The position numbers and the translations under genes are program-made. Below, piece after piece: positions 1 to 6,017 of a stretch of 6,094 bases of DNA (position 1 is its first letter; each line of letters starts with the position of its first letter). A model generated the notes under the pieces. It was not told where the DNA came from. It worked only from the letters and a program-made list of their open reading frames with translations, and searched no databases. Source of the DNA: Nitrospirota bacterium (GTDB lineage Bacteria; Nitrospirota; Thermodesulfovibrionia; UBA6902); NCBI GenBank assembly GCA_024277515.1, contig JAJRVB010000242.1, positions 1-6,094 on the forward strand. The letters are read 5' to 3'.

Positions 1-1
1 G

Positions 2-559
2 GATGTATCAGGGGCCGTCGTAAAGACTGATAACACCGTCACAGGTGTAACCACCTGCTCCGGGGGAGGCAGTACGGACATCTGGAGCAATCTTGTCATT
101 TCCGCTAATATATGCGATGGATGGGCATTGTACTTTGACACTATCGGTGAAACAACGGATTTTCTGGGCAATACACTGAACCATGCGGGTGAAAGGGTGT
201 TTTCAAAACCCCTGGTTGTAGGCGGTCTGGTAGCAATCGGATCGTATATTCCTGGAGATTCCGCATGCTCTTTTCTTGGGGAAAGCAATGCCTATGCATT
301 GTATTACAAAACAGGAACAGCATTTAACAGTTACGTATTCAATGAACAAAAAAATCAGACCAGTCCCTCCACTACAGTGGCCAGAACAGTAAATCTCGGT
401 GAAGGAATGCCGTCTTCGCCAAGCGGACACAGGACGGAAAGCGGGACGGCCCAGGTATTCTTCCAGCAATCGACAGGCACGATCATCACCGCTGAACAGA
501 AGACACCGATCAGCATCAAAAGCGCCCTGAAGGGATGGAAAAACGAACTGCTCCCATGA
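2..559 (+). CDS. PilY1-like type IV pilus tip adhesin, C-terminal 185 residues (5' truncated)
   Basis: The frame is open from the first bases of the window to the TGA at 557-559, so this is the 3' end of a larger gene. PilY1/PilC proteins are secreted, pilus-associated adhesins with a C-terminal beta-propeller that also influence pilus extension and retraction. Family features seen in this fragment are a Cys followed by Gly-Trp (C38, G40-W41), then GERVFSKPLVVGG at 63-75, then a SYIPGDSAC stretch (81-89) and an ALYYKTGTAF stretch (99-108). The last strands (TGTIITAEQKTPISIKSALKGW) resemble the usual PilY1 ending that leads to a Ser/Gly-Trp-(Arg/Lys) motif a few residues before the stop. The normal protein is over 1000 residues, so most of it is missing, including any N-terminal von Willebrand A domain. 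The calcium-binding loop of the propeller is not visible here. The stop overlaps the start of the next gene (ATGA). Confidence in the family is good; the exact orthologue is not assigned. Confidence 0.85.
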   Translation, partial: DVSGAVVKTDNTVTGVTTCSGGGSTDIWSNLVISANICDGWALYFDTIGETTDFLGNTLNHAGERVFSKPLVVGGLVAIGSYIPGDSACSFLGESNAYALYYKTGTAFNSYVFNEQKNQTSPSTTVARTVNLGEGMPSSPSGHRTESGTAQVFFQQSTGTIITAEQKTPISIKSALKGWKNELLP

Positions 560-1464
560 CTGCGGCAAGAAACATATTAATAACCTCAATCCTGCTGCTG
601 TCATTAAGCTGCAGTGAAAATCAGGGGACCGTCGCATTGCAGGGCAGTCAGAATCCCGCCGGGCCTCAAATATCGGATCAGTCCGACAATCTGACGATCG
701 GCCCTGTAAATGCGAGAGCCCGGACAGTCATAACGCTCAGGACAAATAATCATGCCGTAAACAGCAGCGCCATTCACTGGTATATAAACGGTCGGGAAGA
801 AAGCATGTCCAGGGGATTTCGTCTCAAATCCGTACAGCTAAAAAAGGGGGACAGCGTTCAGGCAGTCATAACGGACGGAGACAGGGAGTATAAGTCTAAT
901 GAGATTATTATCAAAAATACACCACCGCTGATACAAAAAGCCGGTTTAGCGCCTTCCATGCCTGTGGTCTCTTCCATGATAGAGACTGAAGTTACAGCTT
1001 ATGATGCGGACGGTGACAATATTTCATTTCAATATCACTGGACACTGAACGGCAGATTCGCCGGAGAAGAAGGCTACATTAAAACTGCACTGAAAAGGGG
1101 TGATGTAATCATGGTTGAAATAACCCCTTTTGACGGTGAAGAACATGGACAGAGCGTCAAACTCAAAGGCAGCGTTTTTAATTCGCTTCCCACTGTGTCG
1201 GAAGGCGCCCCGGTCCTTAACGGCAATGTGTATACATATCAAATCAGGGCGTCAGACCCTGACAATGACATACTCACATATACGCTCGAGCAGGGACCGG
1301 AAGGGCTGAAGGTGAGTCCCTCGGGCCTCATCACATGGAAAGTTAACCGGGAAGACAGCGGGACCCATGAAATTAAAGTATTAATCAGCGATAATAACGG
1401 GGGCAAGATTATCCTGCCTCTTACGACACGCATCGATTTTCAGAATAGCGGAAAACAGTCCTGA
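556..1464 (+). CDS. Probable lipoprotein with two Ig-like repeats and a He_PIG/cadherin-like domain
   Basis: A 302-residue protein of unknown specific role. I chose the ATG at 556 because it forms an ATGA overlap with the PilY1-like stop and places a short hydrophobic signal directly at the N-terminus (residues 7-18) ending in SLSC. Cys19 would be the lipidated residue; Ser rather than Leu at -3 makes this a relaxed lipobox. An in-frame ATG at 535 would add seven residues; a GAAGGG directly abuts it, too close for a normal ribosome site. After a polar linker (20-45) come two related modules. Residues 47-120 contain HWYINGR and LKKGD, followed by ITDGD. Residues 132-208 contain HWTLNGR and LKRGD, followed by ITPFDGE and an acidic DADGD loop (150-154). 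Residues 215-295 look like a He_PIG/cadherin-type domain, with DPDND (234-238), the PEGLKVSPSGLITW stretch and SDNNGG. The acidic loops suggest calcium binding. Coupling to pilY1 suggests a role at the cell surface in pilus or adhesin function; this is inference. There are no catalytic motifs. Confidence 0.8.
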   Translation: MTAARNILITSILLLSLSCSENQGTVALQGSQNPAGPQISDQSDNLTIGPVNARARTVITLRTNNHAVNSSAIHWYINGREESMSRGFRLKSVQLKKGDSVQAVITDGDREYKSNEIIIKNTPPLIQKAGLAPSMPVVSSMIETEVTAYDADGDNISFQYHWTLNGRFAGEEGYIKTALKRGDVIMVEITPFDGEEHGQSVKLKGSVFNSLPTVSEGAPVLNGNVYTYQIRASDPDNDILTYTLEQGPEGLKVSPSGLITWKVNREDSGTHEIKVLISDNNGGKIILPLTTRIDFQNSGKQS

Positions 1465-1501
1465 TGATTTTTCAACCCACCCGTCTTGTCCGCTGTACTA
1501 T

Positions 1502-1870
1502 TCACTCGTAATACGTTGCGGATGAAGATTCATTCTCCCAGACAGTAACGGATGATATATTGCAGTCGCTATCTTTAATCTTCTTCTTTATCGATTCATG
1601 TATCCATTTTGCAATATTCTCGGATGAAGGGTTTATTTCGGTAAAGGGGAACACATCATTCAAAAAAGAATGATCAAGCGCAGCAATAGCTTCATTTACA
1701 ATCGCCTTTAAGTCGTGAAAATCCAGAACGATCCCTATATCATTCAGTTTGTCGGAAGAGATCGTGACCTGGACCCTCCAGTTGTGCCCGTGCATCGCCT
1801 CGCACTTGCCTTTATACCCTCTCAGTCTATGCGCAGATGAAAACTGTGTCTCTATGGAAAGATCAAACAT
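1502..1870 (-). CDS. queD: 6-carboxy-5,6,7,8-tetrahydropterin synthase (QueD)
   Basis: This 122-residue protein has the usual QueD/PTPS fold length. QueD converts 7,8-dihydroneopterin triphosphate to 6-carboxytetrahydropterin in the cytoplasm, the second step towards preQ0 and queuosine. The zinc ligands are visible as His14 (FSSAHRL) and His27/His29 (MHGHNW). The catalytic Cys23 precedes the HGH motif, as in QueD. Asp66-His67 (ALDHSFLND) and Glu112 (VWEN) supply the remaining active-site residues, and PSSENIAKW (81-89) is the conserved PT/S-x-E-N segment. The gene lies 65 bp downstream of ftsB on the same strand, with a strong GGAGG four bases before ATG. No queC, queE or folE is in the window, so it stands apart from its pathway partners. 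The gap carries heptamer repeats and a weak terminator-like hairpin, so independent transcription is possible. A eukaryotic-type PTPS role in biopterin synthesis is unlikely given the Cys-x3-HGH arrangement. Confidence 0.94.
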   Translation of the reverse strand: MFDLSIETQFSSAHRLRGYKGKCEAMHGHNWRVQVTISSDKLNDIGIVLDFHDLKAIVNEAIAALDHSFLNDVFPFTEINPSSENIAKWIHESIKKKIKDSDCNISSVTVWENESSSATYYE

Positions 1871-1874
1871 ATAA

Positions 1875-1879
1875 CCTCC
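1875..1879 (-). promoter_or_regulatory. Strong ribosome binding site of queD
   Basis: GGAGG on the - strand, four bases before the queD ATG, fixes the start. It is among the best Shine-Dalgarno matches in the window, together with that of eno. Confidence 0.8.
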
Positions 1880-1889
1880 GAAGTTAAAA

Positions 1890-1917
1890 GTAGTCAGTAA
1901 ACAGTAGTCAGTAGTCA
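1890..1917. repeat. Four tandem heptamers (GTAGTCA type)
   Basis: GTAGTCA occurs at 1890-1896, 1904-1910 and 1911-1917, with a degenerate copy GTAAACA at 1897-1903, giving an uninterrupted 28-bp array with a 7-bp period. On the queD strand the unit reads TGACTAC. It lies in the ftsB-queD gap, 20-47 bases upstream of the queD start. Short heptanucleotide tandem repeats in intergenic DNA are known in several bacteria (for example the STRR elements of cyanobacteria). Whether this is a neutral repeat, a protein-binding array or part of the queD promoter cannot be told from one copy. Confidence 0.85.
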
Positions 1918-1929
1918 GGGAATCGGCAT

Positions 1930-1965
1930 AAAAAATTACTCTGATTTATCGAATTTAAAAATCAG
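1930..1965 (-). terminator. Weak terminator-like hairpin at the end of ftsB
   Basis: Read on the - strand, a perfect 7-bp inverted repeat (CTGATTT at 1965-1959 and AAATCAG at 1947-1941, 11-nt loop) is followed, after AGTAA, by six T residues at 1935-1930. The stem includes only two G-C pairs and the T tract starts five bases beyond it, so termination would be poor. It overlaps the ftsB stop codon. It may reduce readthrough into queD, or be chance. Confidence 0.25.
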
Positions 1966-2256
1966 TTCTCCTTTTTTTGTAAGTCCATATTCGCGCGCAA
2001 GCTCCTCAACATGCTCCGGATCACTTTTCATGGCCTCTATCCGGTTTTTTGCCTCTTCGTTCTGACTTTTCATAATCTCTGTTTCTGCAAGGAGGGTATC
2101 CTTGACAGATCTCAGTTTTAAGTATTTCAGCAGTCCATTGTCTCCAATAATCATGTTTACCGTCATATAGATAAAAAACAGTATGCTGAACGTCATATAA
2201 ACAAGACGCCTTTTCTTCCGCTTGTCCCGTACATGTTTGCGCCGAACATTTCTCAT
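1936..2256 (-). CDS. ftsB: FtsB/DivIC-family cell division protein
   Basis: This 106-residue single-pass membrane protein shows the typical FtsB layout. A very basic cytoplasmic N-terminus (residues 1-17, many Arg/Lys) precedes one transmembrane segment (about 18-37). A GDNGLLKYLKLR stretch follows, then a coiled coil (about 44-77), then the conserved Asp-Pro (79-80) with EELAREYGLTKKGELIF (84-100). FtsB forms a trimeric complex with FtsL and FtsQ (DivIB) in the divisome and helps activate septal peptidoglycan synthesis by FtsWI. The gene starts 12 bp after the eno stop and has only a modest AGG-type ribosome site seven bases upstream, so it is probably read from the kdsB-pyrG-eno transcript. 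The order eno-ftsB is widespread in Gram-negative bacteria. DivIC is the Gram-positive name for the same family; FtsB is preferred here because kdsB indicates an outer membrane. Confidence 0.9.
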   Translation of the reverse strand: MRNVRRKHVRDKRKKRRLVYMTFSILFFIYMTVNMIIGDNGLLKYLKLRSVKDTLLAETEIMKSQNEEAKNRIEAMKSDPEHVEELAREYGLTKKGELIFKFDKSE

Positions 2257-2268
2257 AACAAAACCTGT

Positions 2269-3543
2269 CTACTTCAAATTGTAAAAGACTTCTCTTCCCC
2301 TGAACTTCGCAGAATCGCCAAGCTCTTCTTCAATCCTGAGAAGCCGGTTATACTTGACTACCCGGTCAGTTCTTGACATGGAGCCGGTCTTTATCTGGCC
2401 TGTGTTCATTGCCACAGCCAGGTCTGCAATTGTAGTATCTTCGGTTTCTCCCGACCGGTGAGAAACGACCGCCGTGTACCCTGCCCTTTTTGCCATTTCA
2501 ATCGCCTCGAGTGTTTCAGTCATGCTGCCGATCTGGTTGAGCTTGATCAGGATGGAATTACAGATCCCTTTTTCAATTCCTTTTGCAAATATCTCCTTGT
2601 TCGTCACAAAAATATCATCCCCCACAAGCTGCACCTTATCTCCGATAGCCTCTGTCTTTGCCTCCCATCCCTTCCAGTCATTCTCTGCAAGGCCGTCTTC
2701 GATTGATATAACGGGATACTTGTCTATGAGCTTCGCATAAAAATCTATCATATAATTGGAGCTGACCTTTTTCCCCTCAAATCGGTATTTTCCGTTAGAG
2801 TAGAGTTCCGACGCAGCTGTGTCCAGGGCAAGAAAAACATCCCTGCCGGGTCTATAGCCCGCCTTTTTAATCGCTTCAATGATCAGCACGAGCGCTTCTT
2901 CATTCGATTTCAGACTGGGAGCAAAACCGCCTTCATCCCCGACAGCTATGCTCAGCCCCTTTGACTTCAGCAGACTCTTGAGACTGTGAAAAATTTCGGA
3001 CCCCATCCTGACCGACTCACTAAAGTTCGGGGCGCCCGCAGGCATGATCATAAATTCCTGTATGTCAAGATTATTGTCCGCATGGGCCCCGCCGTTCAAT
3101 ATATTCATCATCGGCACAGGCAGTTCACACGAGCTCACACCCCCGATATATTTATAAAGCGGGAGCTCAGCCTCCATTGCAGCCGCCTTCGCAACGGCCA
3201 TGGATACCCCGAGAATGGCATTGGCGCCCAGTCTGCTCTTGTTTTTGGTGCCGTCAAGACTGATCATCAGGTTGTCAATACAGACCTGCTCGTCAGCTTC
3301 AATTCCTATGACCTTCGGCGCGATTCTGTTATTTACATTTTTTACGGCCTTCCTCACCCCTTTACCGCCAAAACGACTGTCCTTGTCCCTGAGTTCAAGC
3401 GCCTCTTTCTTTCCTGTTGAAGCGCCTGACGGCACAGCCGCTCTTCCAAACGATCCGGACTCAAGTATCACATCAACTTCAACAGTGGGATTGCCCCTGC
3501 TGTCGATAATTTCTCTCGCATGAACATCAATAATGTCACTCAT
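2269..3543 (-). CDS. eno: Enolase (phosphopyruvate hydratase)
   Basis: This 424-residue protein is full length for bacterial enolase. It catalyses 2-phosphoglycerate to phosphoenolpyruvate plus water in glycolysis and gluconeogenesis; in many bacteria it is also an RNA-degradosome partner. The active site is complete: the mobile loop SGASTGKKEALELRD (39-53), His154 (GGAHADN), catalytic acid/base Glu204 (GDEGGF) and Lys334 (ILIKLNQIGSMTET, the enolase signature), Mg ligands Asp241, Glu282 and Asp309, SHRSGE at 361-366, and Lys385. The ATG overlaps the end of pyrG by 8 bp, and a perfect GGAGG lies six bases upstream inside pyrG, so the start is well fixed and translation should be efficient. 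The pyrG-eno order is conserved in many proteobacteria. PEP is also the precursor for Kdo-8-phosphate made by KdsA, which gives an indirect link to the first gene of the operon. No abnormal residues were seen. Confidence 0.98.
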   Translation of the reverse strand: MSDIIDVHAREIIDSRGNPTVEVDVILESGSFGRAAVPSGASTGKKEALELRDKDSRFGGKGVRKAVKNVNNRIAPKVIGIEADEQVCIDNLMISLDGTKNKSRLGANAILGVSMAVAKAAAMEAELPLYKYIGGVSSCELPVPMMNILNGGAHADNNLDIQEFMIMPAGAPNFSESVRMGSEIFHSLKSLLKSKGLSIAVGDEGGFAPSLKSNEEALVLIIEAIKKAGYRPGRDVFLALDTAASELYSNGKYRFEGKKVSSNYMIDFYAKLIDKYPVISIEDGLAENDWKGWEAKTEAIGDKVQLVGDDIFVTNKEIFAKGIEKGICNSILIKLNQIGSMTETLEAIEMAKRAGYTAVVSHRSGETEDTTIADLAVAMNTGQIKTGSMSRTDRVVKYNRLLRIEEELGDSAKFRGREVFYNLK

Positions 3544-5212
3544 TGATTACCTCCAGTTTTTCATTGTTTGGATTATCAAAAAGCAGTTTCTTCTCTTTAT
3601 ACGCTGCGCTGATAAATGCACTGAATACCGGATGCGGATCCAGTGGCCGTGATTTGAATTCAGGATGAAACTGGCACCCGAAAAACCATGGATGATCTTC
3701 AATTTCAATTATCTCGACAAGCTGCTTGTCAGGACTCATACCGCTTATTTTGAGTCCGTTCTTTTCCAATTCCTCTTTATAAGCATTGTTAAACTCATAT
3801 CTGTGCCTGTGCCTCTCAAAAATTTCTTTTTCCCCATACGCCCTGAAGGCGTTTGTGTCCTCAATAACGACGCAGGGATACGCTCCAAGTCTCATGGTCC
3901 CGCCCTTGTCGGAATTCAGGTCCCTCCTCTGCACCGTCTGATTTCTGAAATCATACCACTCTTCGATAAGGTAGATTACCGGATACGGGGTATCTTTATC
4001 GAACTCGGAACTATTGGCATTATTCATCCTGCACACATTGCGCGCAAACTCAATTACAGCGCACTGCATGCCGAGGCAGATACCGAGAAAAGGGACCTTT
4101 TTTACGCGGGCGTACCTGACCGCTTCTATCTTTCCTTCAATTCCCCTCTCTCCAAAACCGCCGGGCACGAGAATGCCCTCGACTTCATCAAGATGTCTTT
4201 CCGCGCCGGATTTATCTATTTCCTCAGCATCAACCCAGCGGATGTCCACCTTTACATTATTGGCTATTCCCCCATGGATAAGAGACTCGATAAGGCTTTT
4301 GTAGGAATCCTTGAGTCCCACATATTTACCGACCATTGCGATCGTAACCGTATCAACCGGCTCCTTTATTTTTTTGACGACATTTTTCCATGATGTAATA
4401 TCAGGGTCTTTTGTATGAAATTCCAGTTTCTTTTCGAGCAGGCTGTCGATTCCTTCTGCCTTCAATACAAGCGGCACCTCGTATATGGACTCAACGTCAA
4501 TACATGCTATAACAGCGTCAATATCAAGGTTGCAGTGCAGGGCGATCTTTTTCTTTACTGACTGCGGCAGGGGTCTGTCCGTACGGCAGATCAGGATGTC
4601 GGGCTGGATTCCGATCGCGCGCAGCTCCTTTACACTGTGCTGTGTAGGTTTTGATTTGAGTTCCCCGGCAGCGCTGATAAACGGAACCAGGGTCAAATGC
4701 ACATATATAACATTTTCCCTCCCCACATCATACCTGAACTGCCTGATGGCCTCCAGAAACGGCAGGCTTTCAATGTCTCCTATGGTCCCCCCGATTTCAA
4801 CGATGACAACATCATAATCTGCTGCAACGGCCTTGATCGAGTTTTTAATTTCATCAGTAATATGCGGGACGACCTGAACAGTCTCTCCAAGGTAATCTCC
4901 CCTTCTCTCCTTCAGAAGGACATTATAATAAATACGGCCGCTCGTAAAATTATTCCGCTGTGACATGCGCGTGGATGTGAACCGTTCATAATGGCCGAGG
5001 TCCAGATCAGTCTCGGCCCCGTCATCCGTGACAAAGACCTCGCCATGCTGGAACGGACTCAGTGTCCCGGGGTCCACGTTAATATACGGGTCAAGTTTCT
5101 GAATGGTTACTTTAAGCCCTCTTGCTTCAAGGAGCGCCCCGATACCTGATGCAGCGATTCCCTTTCCAAGGGCTGATAACACTCCGCCTGTTACAAAGAT
5201 GTATTTTGCCAT
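3536..5212 (-). CDS. pyrG: CTP synthase (glutamine hydrolysing)
   Basis: This 558-residue protein is close to the usual 530-560 length. It converts UTP to CTP using ATP and ammonia from glutamine, in the cytoplasm. The N-terminal amidoligase domain (about 1-268) has the GGVLSALGKGIAASGIG ATP-binding loop (9-25), the QKLDPYINVDPGTLSPFQHGEV stretch (38-59) and Mg ligands Asp71 and Glu139 before GGTIGDIES. The class I glutamine amidotransferase domain (about 288-545) has GGFGERG (351-357), nucleophile Cys379 in FLGICLGMQ, and His516/Glu518 in QFHPEF, completing the Cys-His-Glu triad. The start codon lies within the last codons of kdsB (22-bp overlap), with AAAGG seven bases upstream. The C-terminal tail after about 540 is polar and encodes the eno ribosome site. 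CTP made here feeds the CMP-Kdo reaction of KdsB, a common pairing in Gram-negative genomes. Confidence 0.98.
   Translation of the reverse strand: MAKYIFVTGGVLSALGKGIAASGIGALLEARGLKVTIQKLDPYINVDPGTLSPFQHGEVFVTDDGAETDLDLGHYERFTSTRMSQRNNFTSGRIYYNVLLKERRGDYLGETVQVVPHITDEIKNSIKAVAADYDVVIVEIGGTIGDIESLPFLEAIRQFRYDVGRENVIYVHLTLVPFISAAGELKSKPTQHSVKELRAIGIQPDILICRTDRPLPQSVKKKIALHCNLDIDAVIACIDVESIYEVPLVLKAEGIDSLLEKKLEFHTKDPDITSWKNVVKKIKEPVDTVTIAMVGKYVGLKDSYKSLIESLIHGGIANNVKVDIRWVDAEEIDKSGAERHLDEVEGILVPGGFGERGIEGKIEAVRYARVKKVPFLGICLGMQCAVIEFARNVCRMNNANSSEFDKDTPYPVIYLIEEWYDFRNQTVQRRDLNSDKGGTMRLGAYPCVVIEDTNAFRAYGEKEIFERHRHRYEFNNAYKEELEKNGLKISGMSPDKQLVEIIEIEDHPWFFGCQFHPEFKSRPLDPHPVFSAFISAAYKEKKLLFDNPNNEKLEVINE
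3550..3554 (-). promoter_or_regulatory. Ribosome binding site of eno, inside pyrG
   Basis: GGAGG six bases before the eno ATG lies in the last codons of pyrG (the Glu-Val near its C-terminus). It decides the eno start and shows that eno can recruit ribosomes itself as well as by coupling through the 8-bp overlap. Confidence 0.85.
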
Positions 5213-5967
5213 TCCTCAGCCTTTCTTAAGTCTTCTTTAGTGTCTATGCCGAATGTATCAAATCGAGTTTCTTTAACCTTTATTTTCATCCCTGCATTCA
5301 ATGCCCGCAGCTGCTCCAGTTTCTCTATCTTCTCCAGACGGCACTGCTTTAGTGATGAAAATTTCACAAGCGCCTCTTTCCTGTAGCCATAAATGCCGAT
5401 ATGCTTATAACAGTAAAGATCGTCTGTATCCGTGTTCTGTGCCCTGTGCTCTCTGCCATGAATGCTCCACTCATCCCTGTGATACGGGACCGGAGACCTC
5501 GAAAAATAGAGTGCAAAATCCTCATCATCCAGGACTGCCTTTACAACATGAGGGGAATACACCTCATCCATGTCGGTAATCCTTTTAACAAGCGTACTTA
5601 TCGAGACCTTATCATCATTGTACAACAGATTCACCACGTCATCAATCATGTCCGGTTCAATAAACGGCTCGTCCCCCTGCACATTTATTATATATTCACA
5701 CTCAATTCCTTCAGCAGCCTCAGCAATCCTGTCCGTCCCGCTTTCATGGCTGCCGGATGTCATTACAACCTTTCCATTAAATCGTATAACCGCATTGTAT
5801 ATGCGGCTGTCGTCGGTGGCTACCAGGACATGATCAACAAGACGCGCCTGGACAGCATGCTCATACACATGCTGAATTATTGGTTTTCCTTTGAGCAGGG
5901 CAAGAGGTTTTCCGGGGAAACGGGTTGCGTTATAACGTGACGGAATTATAACAACAACCTTATGCAT
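5191..5967 (-). CDS. kdsB: 3-deoxy-manno-octulosonate cytidylyltransferase (CMP-Kdo synthetase)
   Basis: This 258-residue protein is slightly longer than the typical 245-250. KdsB activates Kdo with CTP to CMP-Kdo and pyrophosphate, the donor for the inner core of lipopolysaccharide, so the cell very probably has an LPS outer membrane. Motifs in order: IIPSRYNATRFPGKPL (7-22, nucleotide loop with Arg11, Arg16 and Lys20), VLVATDD (47-53), SGSHESGTDRIAEA (71-84), INVQGDEPFIEP (94-105, Mg ligand Asp99), YFSRSPVPY (154-162), YKHIGIYGYR (187-196), ESLEQLR-like EKLEQLR (215-221), and FGIDTKEDL (239-247, second metal Asp242). The stretch 163-183 between SPVPY and YKHIG is somewhat long and acidic/polar. 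It is first in the kdsB-pyrG-eno-ftsB run. No strong ribosome site precedes the ATG; only a weak AAAG is seen. A CMP-sialic acid or CMP-5-amino-Kdo (KdsB-like 8-amino) variant is less likely because all standard motifs match KdsB. Confidence 0.96.
   Translation of the reverse strand: MHKVVVIIPSRYNATRFPGKPLALLKGKPIIQHVYEHAVQARLVDHVLVATDDSRIYNAVIRFNGKVVMTSGSHESGTDRIAEAAEGIECEYIINVQGDEPFIEPDMIDDVVNLLYNDDKVSISTLVKRITDMDEVYSPHVVKAVLDDEDFALYFSRSPVPYHRDEWSIHGREHRAQNTDTDDLYCYKHIGIYGYRKEALVKFSSLKQCRLEKIEKLEQLRALNAGMKIKVKETRFDTFGIDTKEDLRKAEEWQNTSL
5220..5224 (-). promoter_or_regulatory. Ribosome binding site of pyrG, inside kdsB
   Basis: AAAGG lies seven bases before the pyrG ATG, within kdsB coding sequence. 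A GAGGA also directly abuts the ATG but is too close to serve. It supports the start at 5212 despite the 22-bp overlap. Confidence 0.6.
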
Positions 5968-5976
5968 AGACTACTT

Positions 5977-5992
5977 TACAACAGTTGTTGTA
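5977..5992. repeat. 16-bp inverted repeat upstream of kdsB (possible operator)
   Basis: TACAACA and TGTTGTA form perfect 7-bp arms around a 2-base centre (GT). The repeat lies 10-25 bases upstream of the kdsB ATG. A 2-base loop cannot form a good RNA hairpin, so a dimeric regulator's DNA site is a more natural reading than an attenuator. On the - strand it falls between a TTGAAC (6001-5996) and a TAAAGT (5978-5973) that are 17 bases apart, a weak promoter-like pair. No regulator can be named. Confidence 0.4.
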
Positions 5993-6017
5993 TTAGTTCA
6001 AGAGAAAATGAAGATTG

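Noticed and set aside
535..555. An upstream ATG at 535 as the start of the lipoprotein gene
   Set aside because: It would add MEKRTAP before the signal peptide, and the GAAGGG abuts the ATG with no spacing. The ATG at 556 forms a standard ATGA overlap. It is not excluded, because 556 has no close ribosome site of its own.
128..559. A short gene starting at TTG 128 on the + strand
   Set aside because: The same frame is open back to base 2 with PilY1-like sequence before 128, so TTG 128 is an internal Leu codon of a truncated larger gene.
1449..1493. GCGGA / TCCGC pair as a bidirectional terminator between the convergent genes
   Set aside because: The arms match over only five bases, are about 35 bases apart, and no T tract follows on either strand.
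1890..1917. A CRISPR remnant
   Set aside because: The units are 7 bp with no spacers between them, so this is a simple tandem repeat.
3665..4393. Long + strand open frame of 242 codons opposite pyrG
   Set aside because: It is fully antisense to pyrG, whose protein is complete with all catalytic residues. The antisense product has no recognisable domain and is a reading-frame shadow.
5401..5940. 179-codon + strand open frame opposite kdsB
   Set aside because: It is antisense to an intact kdsB with all its motifs, and its product shows no family features.
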